This document shows, in pieces, positions 1 to 7,255 of a DNA stretch of 31,263 bases (position 1 is its first letter; each line of letters starts with the position of its first letter). Under the pieces are notes generated by a model, which was given only the letters and a program-made list of their open reading frames with translations, was not told the origin of the DNA and searched no databases. The translations under genes were made by a program, and so were the position numbers. Origin of the DNA: CANNBR01 sp964592275 (lineage in GTDB: Bacteria > Babelota > Babeliae > Babelales > CAIQNR01). The stretch spans positions 1-31,263 of the forward strand of contig CAZQDJ010000013.1 in NCBI GenBank assembly GCA_964592275.1, given 5' to 3'.

Positions 1-53
1 CATACGCCACTCGTCCATTCGGACGTGGCTACTCCTATCGCTGAGGATGACGG
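1..53. repeat. Fragment of a dispersed REP-like repeat
   Basis: This stretch holds a small imperfect hairpin (CGTCC/GGACG around 13-26) followed by the word CTGAGGATGACG at 41-52. The same word ends the right arm of the fold-back element at 12260-12480. I read it as the cut-off end of a related dispersed repeat lying directly against the IS30 remnant. The match is short and the rest is outside the window, so the call is tentative. Confidence 0.3.
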
Positions 54-209
54 GACTTTTTTAATGTATCTATTAATTTTCGGATAAGCTCTAAACTATA
101 TCCTAGTCAGGTTCGCGAAGTAGAACATAAGCTCAATTCGCGTCCTAGAAAAACTTTAGGATACAAGACACCATTAGAGATTTGCTTTGGAGCTAAATCC
201 CGATGCTAG
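51..209 (+). pseudogene. 3' remnant of an IS30-family transposase
   Basis: Codons 51-206 are open and encode about 52 residues, ending at TAG 207-209. They contain LNSRPRKTLGYKTPLEI, which matches the C-terminal signature of IS30-family DDE transposases (consensus about LNNRPRKxLGYxTPxE). The preceding residues FFNVSINF resemble the family's FFPKGTDF segment. The catalytic DDE core is missing: a TGA at 48-50 closes the frame upstream and the sequence there becomes a repeat. TTCAGATGTAAATC at 219-232 resembles an IS30-type terminal inverted repeat and may be the right end of the element. The piece is too short to be functional. Confidence 0.65.
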
Positions 210-257
210 TGGAAACTTTCAGATGTAAATCGACCTTATTACCAAGATGATGATGGG

Positions 258-689
258 GTGAAAAAAGAGTCAGATAAAAGAAAACGAGAAGAGAGCAAAA
301 AACATCAATGTGAAGTTTGTAAAAAGTTTTTATCATCAAGGTGTTCTTTAACTCAACATAAACGGTCAGTTCATGAGAAAAAAAGATCATTTAAATGTGA
401 TGCATGTAGCAAAGCTTATTTAGAAAAAAGTACTTTAAGAAATCATCAAAAAAGAGTTCATGTTGAAAAAAAATATGAATGTGAATGTCTTAAGTTTTTT
501 ACAGAAAAAAGCGATTTAGATCATCATAGAGCGTCTTGTTTAAATAGGGTGTTTCGAAAAGAAATAAATTCTGTTTTAGAAAAATTAGCTCAACAGCCAG
601 TTATTTTACTTCCTAATGCAGTTCAAGAAGAAGCAGTTAGTGTTGAAGAGCCTTCAGGAGAATCATTTAGCCACAATGCAGTGGTTTAA
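258..689 (+). CDS. Tandem C2H2 zinc-finger protein of eukaryotic type
   Basis: This 143-residue protein starts with GTG; there is no other Met or good start before the fingers. A lysine/arginine-rich head (residues 2-15, NLS-like KRKREE) precedes two canonical fingers. Finger 1 is C18-x2-C21-x12-H34-x4-H39. Finger 2 is C47-x2-C50-x12-H63-x4-H68, joined by a seven-residue linker as in eukaryotic tandem fingers. A degenerate third finger follows (C75-x-C77-x12-H90-x3-C94). The tail (about 95-143) is acidic and unstructured-looking. Classical tandem C2H2 fingers bind nucleic acid or protein in eukaryotes and are rare in bacteria. The frame is open back to the TAG of the IS30 remnant, and the ribosome site is poor. 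It may be a host-derived gene, an effector, or a 5'-truncated gene; function is unknown. Confidence 0.75.
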   Translation: MKKESDKRKREESKKHQCEVCKKFLSSRCSLTQHKRSVHEKKRSFKCDACSKAYLEKSTLRNHQKRVHVEKKYECECLKFFTEKSDLDHHRASCLNRVFRKEINSVLEKLAQQPVILLPNAVQEEAVSVEEPSGESFSHNAVV

Positions 690-795
690 GAACTAGTACA
701 CTATTCTGTAGAAGAAGAAGAAGATTATGAGGTTTTAGCAATAATAAACTCGCTCTTATGATGAATTGTCCAGTTAGAAAAACAGTGATAACTTT

Positions 796-823
796 ATTAG
801 CATGCTTGATCAGACATGCTAAT
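796..823. terminator. Hairpin between convergent genes
   Basis: ATTAGCATG (796-804) and CATGCTAAT (815-823) form a perfect 9-bp stem with a 10-nt loop. It lies between the convergent zinc-finger gene and yebC. There is no strong T-run on either side, so it may be a weak bidirectional terminator or only a 3' stabilising hairpin. Confidence 0.4.
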
Positions 824-841
824 AAATAAATTTTGCGCTCA

Positions 842-1552
842 TTATCCTATGTTAGAATAAACGTTTTGTATGTCATCAAGTTCGTCAAGTGCTTGAAGGA
901 ATTCAATGGCTTTTTCTTCTTGGTCAGCAGGAGGGGTAATTGAGTCTTTTGCTACCCATTCGATTTCAGAATGTTCAACTTTAAGGCCAGCTTCAGTGGC
1001 TGCTTTTTTAACAGATTCTAACGCTTTGAGTTCAGTGGTGATGATAAAAAGGTCATCTTCTTTGGTGATAGTTTCAACATCAAAATCAAGAAGTTTTTCA
1101 AGAAGTTCATCTTCGGAAAGTGAACCGGTTGCTTTGATGATTCCTTTGAGGCTGAACATCCAATTAACCGTACCTGTCTCCCCTAAATTGCCACCTTTTT
1201 TAGAAAATACATGACGAAGTTCTGCAACAGCGCGATTTTTATTATCAGTTAACATTTCAACAATAACAGCAATGCCACCAGGGCCGTATCCTTCGTACAT
1301 ATGTTTTTCGTATGCAACACCAGGGAGTTCGCCTGTTCCTTTTTGAATGGCTCGTTTGATGTTGTCTTGGGGCATATTGATTTGTTTTGCTTTATCGATA
1401 AGTGTTCGTAGTCTCGGGTTTCCGAGAACATCGCCACTTTCACGAGCACAAATGGTTATTTCTTTTACAAGTTTGGTAAAGGCCTTACCACGTGAAGCAT
1501 CTTCTTTTGCTTTTTTATGTTTAATATTCGCCCATTTTGAATGACCTGACAT
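842..1552 (-). CDS. yebC: YebC/PmpR family translation or regulatory factor
   Basis: This 236-residue protein has the full length and signatures of the YebC family. The N-terminus is MSGHSKWANIKHKKAKEDA, followed by KLVKEI, NPRLR, MPQDNIKRAI, YEGYGPGG, DNKNRAVAELRH and the GGNLGETGTVNWMF core. Bacterial members were long annotated as DNA-binding regulators. Mitochondrial TACO1 and some bacterial YebC proteins have since been linked to translation, including relief of polyproline stalling, so the old name may mislead. It lies 15 nt after ruvB on the same strand and is probably co-transcribed; yebC next to ruv genes is a common arrangement. I see no defects. Confidence 0.95.
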   Translation of the reverse strand: MSGHSKWANIKHKKAKEDASRGKAFTKLVKEITICARESGDVLGNPRLRTLIDKAKQINMPQDNIKRAIQKGTGELPGVAYEKHMYEGYGPGGIAVIVEMLTDNKNRAVAELRHVFSKKGGNLGETGTVNWMFSLKGIIKATGSLSEDELLEKLLDFDVETITKEDDLFIITTELKALESVKKAATEAGLKVEHSEIEWVAKDSITPPADQEEKAIEFLQALDELDDIQNVYSNIG

Positions 1553-1567
1553 GGGAAATCCTCGTTC

Positions 1568-2608
1568 TTAGATTAGAGTATGTTGTCCAAAGTACTTCTT
1601 TTGTAAAAAGGGTAGCTTTTTGTGTGGTATTTGTCGACCTCGGGGGGTTTTTTCCAAATAACCTTTGCGTAGTAAATAAGGTTCGTATACCGTTTCTAAG
1701 GTTTCTTTGTCTTCTCCAATAAGGGATGAAAGTGTTTCAAGCCCAACAGGTCCACCATTAAAATGTTCCATTAATTTTTTTAAAATCATGTTGTCGACAG
1801 AGGTTAATCCTTCTTCATCAATTCCTAAAAAAGTAAGTGCTTTATGAGTGAGTGTGTCATCAGCTACGTCTTGTTTTTTTACTTGCGCAAAATCGCGTAC
1901 TCGACGAAGGATTTTTTTTGCAATACGAGGGGTTCCTCGTGCAGATTGGGCAATTCGTAATGCTGCTTCAGAAGTTATTTTTAAGCCAAGAAACTGGGCA
2001 TTTTGTAGAACGATCTTTTTAAGATCTTCGTCAAGGTAAAAGTCGAGCCGTTCTGTAATGCCAAAGCGGCTGCGCAGTGGAGCAGATATTTTTCCTGATT
2101 GCGTGGTTGCTCCAATAAGAGTGAAGGGATTAATGGGAAGATTAATAGACTTTGCTCCTGCTCCTTGGCCAATGATAATATCGACACGAAAATATTCCAT
2201 GGCAGTGTAAAGTACTTCTTCTACATTCGTAGGCATGCGGTGTATTTCATCAATAAAAAGAATATCGCGTGATTCAAGGCTTGAAAGAATAGAGACTAAA
2301 TCTCCTGTACGTTCCATCATGGGCCCGCTGCATACTTTGATACCGACATTCATAATCTGAGCCATGATTTGTGAGAGTGTTGTTTTTCCAAGACCAGGAG
2401 GTCCGAATAAAAGCATATGATCAAGGGCTTCACCACGCATTTTTGCTGCATGGGTGTAGATCATCAATTTTTCTTTGAGTGTTTCTTGCCCGAGGTAATC
2501 ATCAAATGATTTTGGATTAAAATCATACTGCTGTTCTTCGGGAACGGTGTCTTGCAACACAACAAAATCGTGTTCAAGAATAAACTCTTCTTTTGGCGGA
2601 TGTGTCAT
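1568..2608 (-). CDS. ruvB: Holliday junction branch migration helicase RuvB
   Basis: RuvB is the AAA+ motor that drives branch migration of Holliday junctions together with RuvA. The sequence shows the lead-in PKSFDDYLGQ, Walker A GPPGLGKTT, Walker B DEIH, sensor region GATTQSGKISAPLRSRFG and the C-terminal winged-helix domain with GGPVGLETL and EPYLLRKG. I chose the ATG at 2606-2608 (346 residues) because AAAGAAAGG lies 7 nt upstream and the length fits the family. The frame stays open to 2716, but those 36 extra residues have no good ribosome site. It is the first gene of a ruvB-yebC unit. ruvA and ruvC are not in the window. Confidence 0.95.
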   Translation of the reverse strand: MTHPPKEEFILEHDFVVLQDTVPEEQQYDFNPKSFDDYLGQETLKEKLMIYTHAAKMRGEALDHMLLFGPPGLGKTTLSQIMAQIMNVGIKVCSGPMMERTGDLVSILSSLESRDILFIDEIHRMPTNVEEVLYTAMEYFRVDIIIGQGAGAKSINLPINPFTLIGATTQSGKISAPLRSRFGITERLDFYLDEDLKKIVLQNAQFLGLKITSEAALRIAQSARGTPRIAKKILRRVRDFAQVKKQDVADDTLTHKALTFLGIDEEGLTSVDNMILKKLMEHFNGGPVGLETLSSLIGEDKETLETVYEPYLLRKGYLEKTPRGRQIPHKKLPFLQKKYFGQHTLI

Positions 2609-2844
2609 TGGGGTACCTTTCTTTAAGAGGTTGTTGTTTGACCGCGATGAGCCATGTTTTTTGTTGAGGAGACGGGAATCTTTCAATTGAGCTTTAGAAT
2701 GGCTTAAATCGATCATTTTGGAAAGAGAAAAGGAACTTGAGAATAAGTTATTCGAAAATTTTAGATTTTATAATAAAATGTATTGCAGTTTGTAAATTAT
2801 TAATGTTATTTTGAATAAAAAATAGATTTTATAAAGGAGGATAT

Positions 2845-3657
2845 ATGAAGAAAACCATTGTGGCATTGATGATAGCCTGTTTACGGATGAGTACTGTGGA
2901 TGCAGAAGAAGTAAAGACTTTTATTCAAACTTGGAGTCCTACGAGTGCTTATGAAAAAAGTATAAAAATTAGTTTAAAAGAAATAGAAGATAATCCTGCA
3001 GTGCAAGAAATTGCTAGAGAAAAATTAGACAATCTTGAATCAGTTGATATGGAAACTTTAAAAAAGGCTCATGAACATTATGAGTGGGGTATTTTTTTAC
3101 TTAAAAGAGCTTTAGAAAAGAAATTGGGGGGCGGTAGTAACATTAAAAATTCTTCCGATAGAAAGGAGTTGGAATTATTGCTTAGTTCGTATGCTAGTAG
3201 AGATAAGATAATTCAGGAAACTCTCTATTCAAGAGTGAGGGAACAAGCAAAGCATGAAATGGATGTTAAAAAAATTGCAAATAGATTGATTAAGGCACTA
3301 GAGGATAGGCGAGCGCAGAAAATTGTTGAAAAAGATAAGCGATTTACGCTTGATGAATTAGATTTTGCAATAGAAAATCTTAAGAGAGAACATAGAAAGA
3401 CCTTACAGATGAAAAAAAATTTAAATTCGCCTGAAGAGGATAACGAGCTCTTCCTTAAAGAATTAAGTGGAAAAGTCGCTTCTGATCCTGACCATGACTA
3501 CTCTCCTTTTGAAGGAGAAGTATCAAGCATTATGAGAAAAGCTCAATCGCTTCGTGGAGCCTATGAAGATGATGATAACAATCGTAAGGTAGAAGCTTCG
3601 TTATATTTTTTAAATAAGTGGCATGATACATTTCCGCGAACAGATAGTTACGCTTAA
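2845..3657 (+). CDS. Exported helical protein of unknown function
   Basis: This 270-residue protein has a short Sec signal peptide (MKKTIVALMIACLRMSTVDA, probable cleavage before EEV). The remainder is highly charged and looks almost entirely alpha-helical, rich in K, E and R with coiled-coil-like heptads (for example around residues 140-200). There is no other membrane segment and no motif I recognise. The start is secure: AAAGGAGG lies 3 nt before the ATG. TATAAT at 2769-2774 could be a promoter -10, but no good -35 goes with it. The gene lies 84 nt before another exported helical protein on the same strand, so the two may form one unit. Function cannot be assigned. Confidence 0.75.
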   Translation: MKKTIVALMIACLRMSTVDAEEVKTFIQTWSPTSAYEKSIKISLKEIEDNPAVQEIAREKLDNLESVDMETLKKAHEHYEWGIFLLKRALEKKLGGGSNIKNSSDRKELELLLSSYASRDKIIQETLYSRVREQAKHEMDVKKIANRLIKALEDRRAQKIVEKDKRFTLDELDFAIENLKREHRKTLQMKKNLNSPEEDNELFLKELSGKVASDPDHDYSPFEGEVSSIMRKAQSLRGAYEDDDNNRKVEASLYFLNKWHDTFPRTDSYA

Positions 3658-3741
3658 GCTTGCAGAATAAAAAATGGAGACTAAGTCAAATATGAAGTGC
3701 GACAACTTTTTTTAAACTTTACTAAGAAAAAAAGGGGAAGA

Positions 3742-4959
3742 GTGAAGAAGAAAAATAATGGTTTGATGATGGGATTGCTTGCGGTTTCGTTTTTAAGCAA
3801 GCCGGCAGAACGTGGTCTTGTGGAGGGACATGTTGACGATCAACAAGACGTTCAATTACCTAAAAAGCATGAAGTAGGAAGAAAATCAGGAAGATGGAGT
3901 TTTTTGAATTTTCTTAGAAATAAGTTTCGCAAACAGTTGGTGAAAAAACCTTCTGGAACTGTTGCTCAATCTACAAATCAGGATGCACCTTTGATGATTT
4001 TTGGTGATCAAGTGGCGATGGGTAATGAAGAGTTGGGTTTAACAGAAAAAGATAAAATGGCGATTAAAAAAGAAGAAAGCCATCGATCTTTCTTGTCTTT
4101 TAATCGTTCATCTCATTCTGAGCCTAATCTTAGCCCGGAGCAACAAAAATTAATAAAAGAAAAAATAGAAGCCAAAGAAAGAATAATGAAAGGTTTTTCA
4201 TCGGACGCAGAAAGAGAGCTCTTTAATAAAGTTTTGGAATCCTATACAGATACAGAAACGTTAGATTCAGATGGTCAGATTGAGCGTATGCGTAGGATAA
4301 AGGAAACTGAAGAGTATATTATGAAATACCTTGTTCTTTCTTATGAGGGTATGATGACTATGAGGGCGCATAGTAGAGACTATTCTGAGCAAAATGAGAT
4401 GACATTAGTAAGAGATCTTAAAGATTCACATTTAAATGCAGAAAATTTGGAAATCGGTATAAATGAAAGGTTTTATGAGAAAAATCAAGGCCATAATCAA
4501 GGCCTAAGCGAAGAGAAAACTAAAGAATTTTATGGTGACTATAAAGATAAAATAATTAAAATTTTACTTGGTGATGAAAAGGCTAAGATCTCCACAACGA
4601 TTATGGATAAGATAAGGAATGATGCAGCAGATAAGATAGGAAAGATTGAAATAGCAGATCAAAAAAAAATTGCCATAAAGAGAAAAGAATTTATAAAAGA
4701 AAAGCAAAAAACAGATAAAGCAGATAAAGAAAAAGCCGTACAGATAGAAAAACTTATAAAAAAAGCAACTGAAGAAAAAGCTAAAAAAAAGGAAGATTTC
4801 ATAAAAGGTAAACTTAAGCATGGATCATACTATGATGAAGAAACCAATACATTTTATTATAACTCAAGATATTATGATCCTCAAGGTGTTTATAATACCT
4901 ATCATGGAAATTCCACTGTTAAAGTAATTAAAGGTGATCATAATCCCCTGTACGACTAG
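3742..4959 (+). CDS. Exported coiled-coil protein with RHS-core-like tail
   Basis: I start this at GTG 3742 (405 residues): AAGGGGAAG ends just upstream and the result is a classic signal peptide (n-region KKKNN, h-region GLMMGLLAVSFLS). The frame is open back to another GTG at 3697, but starting there would put 15 residues before the signal. The body is charged and helical. A lysine-rich coiled coil covers roughly 4640-4815 and includes the related segments RKEFIKEKQK and KKEDFIKGKLK. The last 45 residues differ sharply: tyrosine-rich YYDEETNTFYYNSRYYDPQG (4828-4887), which resembles the RHS-associated core motif (YDxETGLYYxxxRYYDPxxGRF). No YD-repeat barrel is present, so this is not a normal RHS protein. 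Function is unknown; secretion is inferred. Confidence 0.7.
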   Translation: MKKKNNGLMMGLLAVSFLSKPAERGLVEGHVDDQQDVQLPKKHEVGRKSGRWSFLNFLRNKFRKQLVKKPSGTVAQSTNQDAPLMIFGDQVAMGNEELGLTEKDKMAIKKEESHRSFLSFNRSSHSEPNLSPEQQKLIKEKIEAKERIMKGFSSDAERELFNKVLESYTDTETLDSDGQIERMRRIKETEEYIMKYLVLSYEGMMTMRAHSRDYSEQNEMTLVRDLKDSHLNAENLEIGINERFYEKNQGHNQGLSEEKTKEFYGDYKDKIIKILLGDEKAKISTTIMDKIRNDAADKIGKIEIADQKKIAIKRKEFIKEKQKTDKADKEKAVQIEKLIKKATEEKAKKKEDFIKGKLKHGSYYDEETNTFYYNSRYYDPQGVYNTYHGNSTVKVIKGDHNPLYD

Positions 4960-4982
4960 TGGACTCTCAAGGCTAAGTCTTG

Positions 4983-6074
4983 TTAAAACGTTCGCATGGT
5001 GATGCCCTGGATCCATCCAAGGCTCGCAAGGGTTATCCACAACGAAGTAAGTCCGTAACTCATTAAAGGGAGTGGAATTCCTACAACCGGCAACATATCG
5101 CACACCATTGCAATGTTGATAAAGGTTGCCAAAATAAGTGATGTCAAAATGCCGATAACAAGGAGTCGAGCAAAAAATGTTGGAACTTTTTTAAGTTGAA
5201 AAAGTATCCGTAAAAACAAAAGAAGATACAATGCAAGCAGAAGTAGCGCTCCCAAAAATCCCCATTCTTCACAGAGCACTGCAAAGATAAAATCGGTACG
5301 GCTTTCAGGCAAAAACATAAGTGTGTTTTGTGTGCCTTTCGTAAATCCTTTCCCAGTGATTTTTCCTGATCCAATCGCAATTTTTGATTGCTCAATTTGA
5401 TAGCGTTCTTTTCTGTTATCTCCTGCTCCTAAAAAAACCATGACTCGTTTTTGTTGATAAGGCTTGAGTCCTTTCCATGCGATAGGAGCTCCCAACAGTG
5501 AAAGTAATAATCCCCATCTAAAAAAACGATTTCCAATGCCAGAAAACCAAAGCATGACTAGTGCTGCACCAAAAAAGATCATAGCGGTTCCCAGATCGGG
5601 CTGTTTGAGAATTAATAAGGCGCTGATAACCATTGTGGCAAGCATTGGCATAAAAGTGTCCATCGTGTAGAGTGGCACGTCTTTTTCGGTATAAAGATAG
5701 TAGGTTAAAAAAGAAGGAAAAAATAATTTGGCAAGCTCAGAAGGTTGAAATTTAAAAATTTTAAGATCAATCCAGCGTTGAGCTCCCATTCCTACCTTTC
5801 CCTTAATGAGAGTAAAAACTAATAATCCCATAATTAAAAAATAGGTAAAATAGCCAATTTGGCATAATTTTCGATAATCTTTAAAACAAAAAAACATATA
5901 AATAAAAAAACCGAATATGAGTCCTGCAAGTTGTTTTTTAAAGTAAATGGAATAGGGAACCGCTTCAAGAGTGGTTGAGCTATAAATAAAGGCGAGACCA
6001 AGTGCTGCAATAGAACACGTGATGCCGAAACTGATCCAATCAAAGTATAAGAGATAGCGGCGATCGATAAGCAC
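4983..6074 (-). CDS. rodA: Peptidoglycan glycosyltransferase RodA (SEDS family)
   Basis: RodA polymerises lipid II into glycan strands in the elongasome. Family marks are LIDRRYLLYFDWI at the N-terminus, GAQRWIDL followed by FKFQPSELAKL, KQPDLGTAM, YQIEQSKIAIGSG, FLPESRTDFIFAVLCEEWGFLG and LPVVGIPLPLMSYG. Around ten hydrophobic segments are visible. The frame stays open to a TTG at 6146. I prefer GTG 6072-6074 (363 residues): AAGGAAG lies upstream and the protein then begins like other RodA proteins. The partner penicillin-binding protein is not nearby. Its presence implies a peptidoglycan wall that elongates. Confidence 0.92.
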   Translation of the reverse strand: MLIDRRYLLYFDWISFGITCSIAALGLAFIYSSTTLEAVPYSIYFKKQLAGLIFGFFIYMFFCFKDYRKLCQIGYFTYFLIMGLLVFTLIKGKVGMGAQRWIDLKIFKFQPSELAKLFFPSFLTYYLYTEKDVPLYTMDTFMPMLATMVISALLILKQPDLGTAMIFFGAALVMLWFSGIGNRFFRWGLLLSLLGAPIAWKGLKPYQQKRVMVFLGAGDNRKERYQIEQSKIAIGSGKITGKGFTKGTQNTLMFLPESRTDFIFAVLCEEWGFLGALLLLALYLLLFLRILFQLKKVPTFFARLLVIGILTSLILATFINIAMVCDMLPVVGIPLPLMSYGLTSLWITLASLGWIQGITMRTF

Positions 6075-6125
6075 GGGAGGCTTCCTTATTGTAAAGAAAA
6101 TAAAGGTGCTTGTAGTGTAGCAAGA

Positions 6126-6154
6126 TTGGAATTTTTTGTTCAGCAAGAGATACT
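6126..6154 (+). promoter_or_regulatory. Possible promoter of the hepT-mntA pair
   Basis: TTGGAA (6126-6131), a 17-nt spacer and GATACT (6149-6154) give a moderate sigma70-like site about 37 nt before the first codon of the pair. Each hexamer matches consensus at only four positions in AT-rich DNA, so this is a candidate only. Confidence 0.3.
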
Positions 6155-6190
6155 AATAAATCTGTAAGGTAAGAGTGAAAGGAAATTATT

Positions 6191-6583
6191 ATGAAAAATG
6201 ATTTGAAAGAAATTAAATTAAGAGTTGAAAAGCTTAGAAAAGCTCAGCGGTTATTTGAACTCTATAGAAAAGACATGGTCACTGATCGTGATAAAGCTGG
6301 TGCAGTGCAGGCTTTTGAGTTTTCGTATGAGCTTGCTTGGAAAACAATGAAAAAAGTTCTTGAAGAGCGTGGGCAGAAGACTGGTTCTCCAAAAGATACG
6401 TTTAGAAAAGCGTTAGAAGAAGGATTGATAGATGATCCAGAGCTGTGGTTTGATTTCCAAGAAAAAAGAAATCTTACAGTTCATACGTACGAACTTGCTT
6501 GTGTTGATCTTGTGCTTCATGACTTTGATTTATTTTCTCGTGAGTTACAAATACTGATTCAAAGATTGGGTGAGTTAGTATGA
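6191..6583 (+). CDS. HepT-like HEPN toxin (HI0074 family)
   Basis: This 130-residue all-helical protein belongs to the family labelled nucleotidyltransferase substrate-binding protein. Characteristic segments are AFEFSYELAWKTMK, a basic stretch with SPKDTFRKALEEGLI, and RNLTVHTY at residues 93-100. The last fits the R-x4-H-x-Y motif of HepT toxins: R93, H98, Y100. In studied systems HepT is an RNase or RNA-binding toxin, and the partner MntA blocks it by adding AMP to that tyrosine. The gene overlaps the next by four bases (ATGA), which implies translational coupling. Alternatively it may be a solitary regulatory pair without toxicity. Confidence 0.85.
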   Translation: MKNDLKEIKLRVEKLRKAQRLFELYRKDMVTDRDKAGAVQAFEFSYELAWKTMKKVLEERGQKTGSPKDTFRKALEEGLIDDPELWFDFQEKRNLTVHTYELACVDLVLHDFDLFSRELQILIQRLGELV

Positions 6584-6879
6584 TCTATATGGAAGAAAGG
6601 CATGAGAAAACTTTGAAGGATATTCTAAAAAAATATCCTTTTACTTTTTATCTTTTCGGTTCTCGTGCTCGTGGTGATCAAAAGAAATTTTCTGATGTAG
6701 ATATTTGTTTTTTTGAGGATATTCCTTGGAATATACGCGCTCATATTAAAGAAGAGTTTGAAGAATCAAGATTACCGTATCACGTTGATTTGGTTGACTG
6801 GAATTTATGTGATGAATTTTTTAAAAATGCCATACGTGGCGAATTAGTGCTTATTCAGGGCGATAAAAAGATTTTTTAG
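6580..6879 (+). CDS. MntA-like minimal nucleotidyltransferase antitoxin
   Basis: This 99-residue protein is a minimal DNA polymerase beta-type nucleotidyltransferase. The catalytic motif is G27-S28-x10-D39-x-D41 (within FGSRARG and SDVDICFF), with the third carboxylate at D70 in YHVDLVDW. All three acidic residues are intact, so AMP transfer is plausible. By analogy with MntA it would modify the tyrosine of the HEPN partner encoded just upstream; the ATGA overlap supports coupled synthesis. Start may be Met1 or Met4; neither changes the domain. The strong terminator at 6885-6914 closes the unit. Confidence 0.85.
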   Translation: MIYMEERHEKTLKDILKKYPFTFYLFGSRARGDQKKFSDVDICFFEDIPWNIRAHIKEEFEESRLPYHVDLVDWNLCDEFFKNAIRGELVLIQGDKKIF

Positions 6880-6884
6880 AAATA

Positions 6885-6914
6885 AAAAACCCGCAGCTTA
6901 AACCGCGGGTTTTT
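6885..6914. terminator. Rho-independent terminator, probably bidirectional
   Basis: AAAAACCCGC (6885-6894) pairs perfectly with GCGGGTTTTT (6905-6914) around a 10-nt loop. The A and T flanks give a U-run in either direction. It ends the hepT-mntA unit on plus and, 8 nt beyond the CCA end of tRNA-Pro, the tRNA unit on minus. Confidence 0.85.
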
Positions 6915-6921
6915 CTGTATC

Positions 6922-6997
6922 TGGTCGGGATGGCGAGACTCGAACTCACAACCCCTCGCTCCCAAAGCGAGTGCGCTACCAATTGCGCCACATCCCG
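6922..6997 (-). tRNA. tRNA-Pro (anticodon TGG)
   Basis: The minus strand folds into a full cloverleaf. The acceptor stem is CGGGATG/CATCCCG, the anticodon stem CTCGC/GCGAG with loop TTTGGGA, and the T arm carries GTTCGAGTC. The anticodon TGG reads proline codons. The 3' CCA is encoded. It follows tRNA-His by 14 nt in one transcript. Confidence 0.95.
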
Positions 6998-7011
6998 ATA
7001 CTTTCAAATTT

Positions 7012-7088
7012 TGGGGTGAATGGTGGGTCTCGAACCCACGGCCACCAGAACCACAACCTGGTGCTCTACCTACTGAGCTACATTCACC
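7012..7088 (-). tRNA. tRNA-His (anticodon GTG)
   Basis: The minus strand gives a full cloverleaf with acceptor stem GTGAATG/CATTCAC, anticodon loop TTGTGGT (anticodon GTG) and T arm GTTCGAGAC. The extra 5' G(-1) typical of tRNA-His is encoded opposite C73, and the 3' CCA is encoded. These features confirm the identity. Confidence 0.95.
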
Positions 7089-7149
7089 ATCGCTGTCTTT
7101 ACGCATGTTCGTTATTTAAACGTACCCAGTAAAGCTTAGAGTGAAATCT

Positions 7150-7178
7150 AGTATAAAGAAGGTTTTTGTAAAAAGCAA
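7150..7178 (-). promoter_or_regulatory. Promoter of the tRNA-His/tRNA-Pro unit
   Basis: Read on minus, TTGCTT (7173-7178) and TATACT (7150-7155) are separated by exactly 17 nt. The expected start lies about 55 nt before tRNA-His. This is a good sigma70-type site. Confidence 0.65.
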
Positions 7179-7201
7179 AACGAAAATAAGAGATTTTTTT
7201 C

Positions 7202-7210
7202 TGGTATAAT
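7202..7210 (+). promoter_or_regulatory. Extended -10 promoter of uvrA
   Basis: TGGTATAAT is a perfect -10 hexamer (7205-7210) with an extended TGn. No convincing -35 lies 17 nt upstream, as is common for extended -10 sites. It would give a leader of about 40 nt before uvrA. I see no LexA-type operator. Confidence 0.6.
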
Positions 7211-7255
7211 GGAGAGGTTTAGGTTTTTAAAAAGCTTCTTGTTGAGGTAGTGATT

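Noticed and set aside
2609..2716. N-terminal extension of RuvB
   Set aside because: No ribosome site at 2716, while the internal ATG at 2608 has one and gives the family length.
3692..3715. Frameshift in the seven-T run joining ATG 3692 to the 3742 gene
   Set aside because: One extra T would join the frames, but the GTG at 3742 already has a ribosome site and produces a proper signal peptide, so no frameshift needs to be assumed.
6876..7106. 76-residue minus-strand open frame
   Set aside because: It is a translation of the tRNA-Pro and tRNA-His genes.
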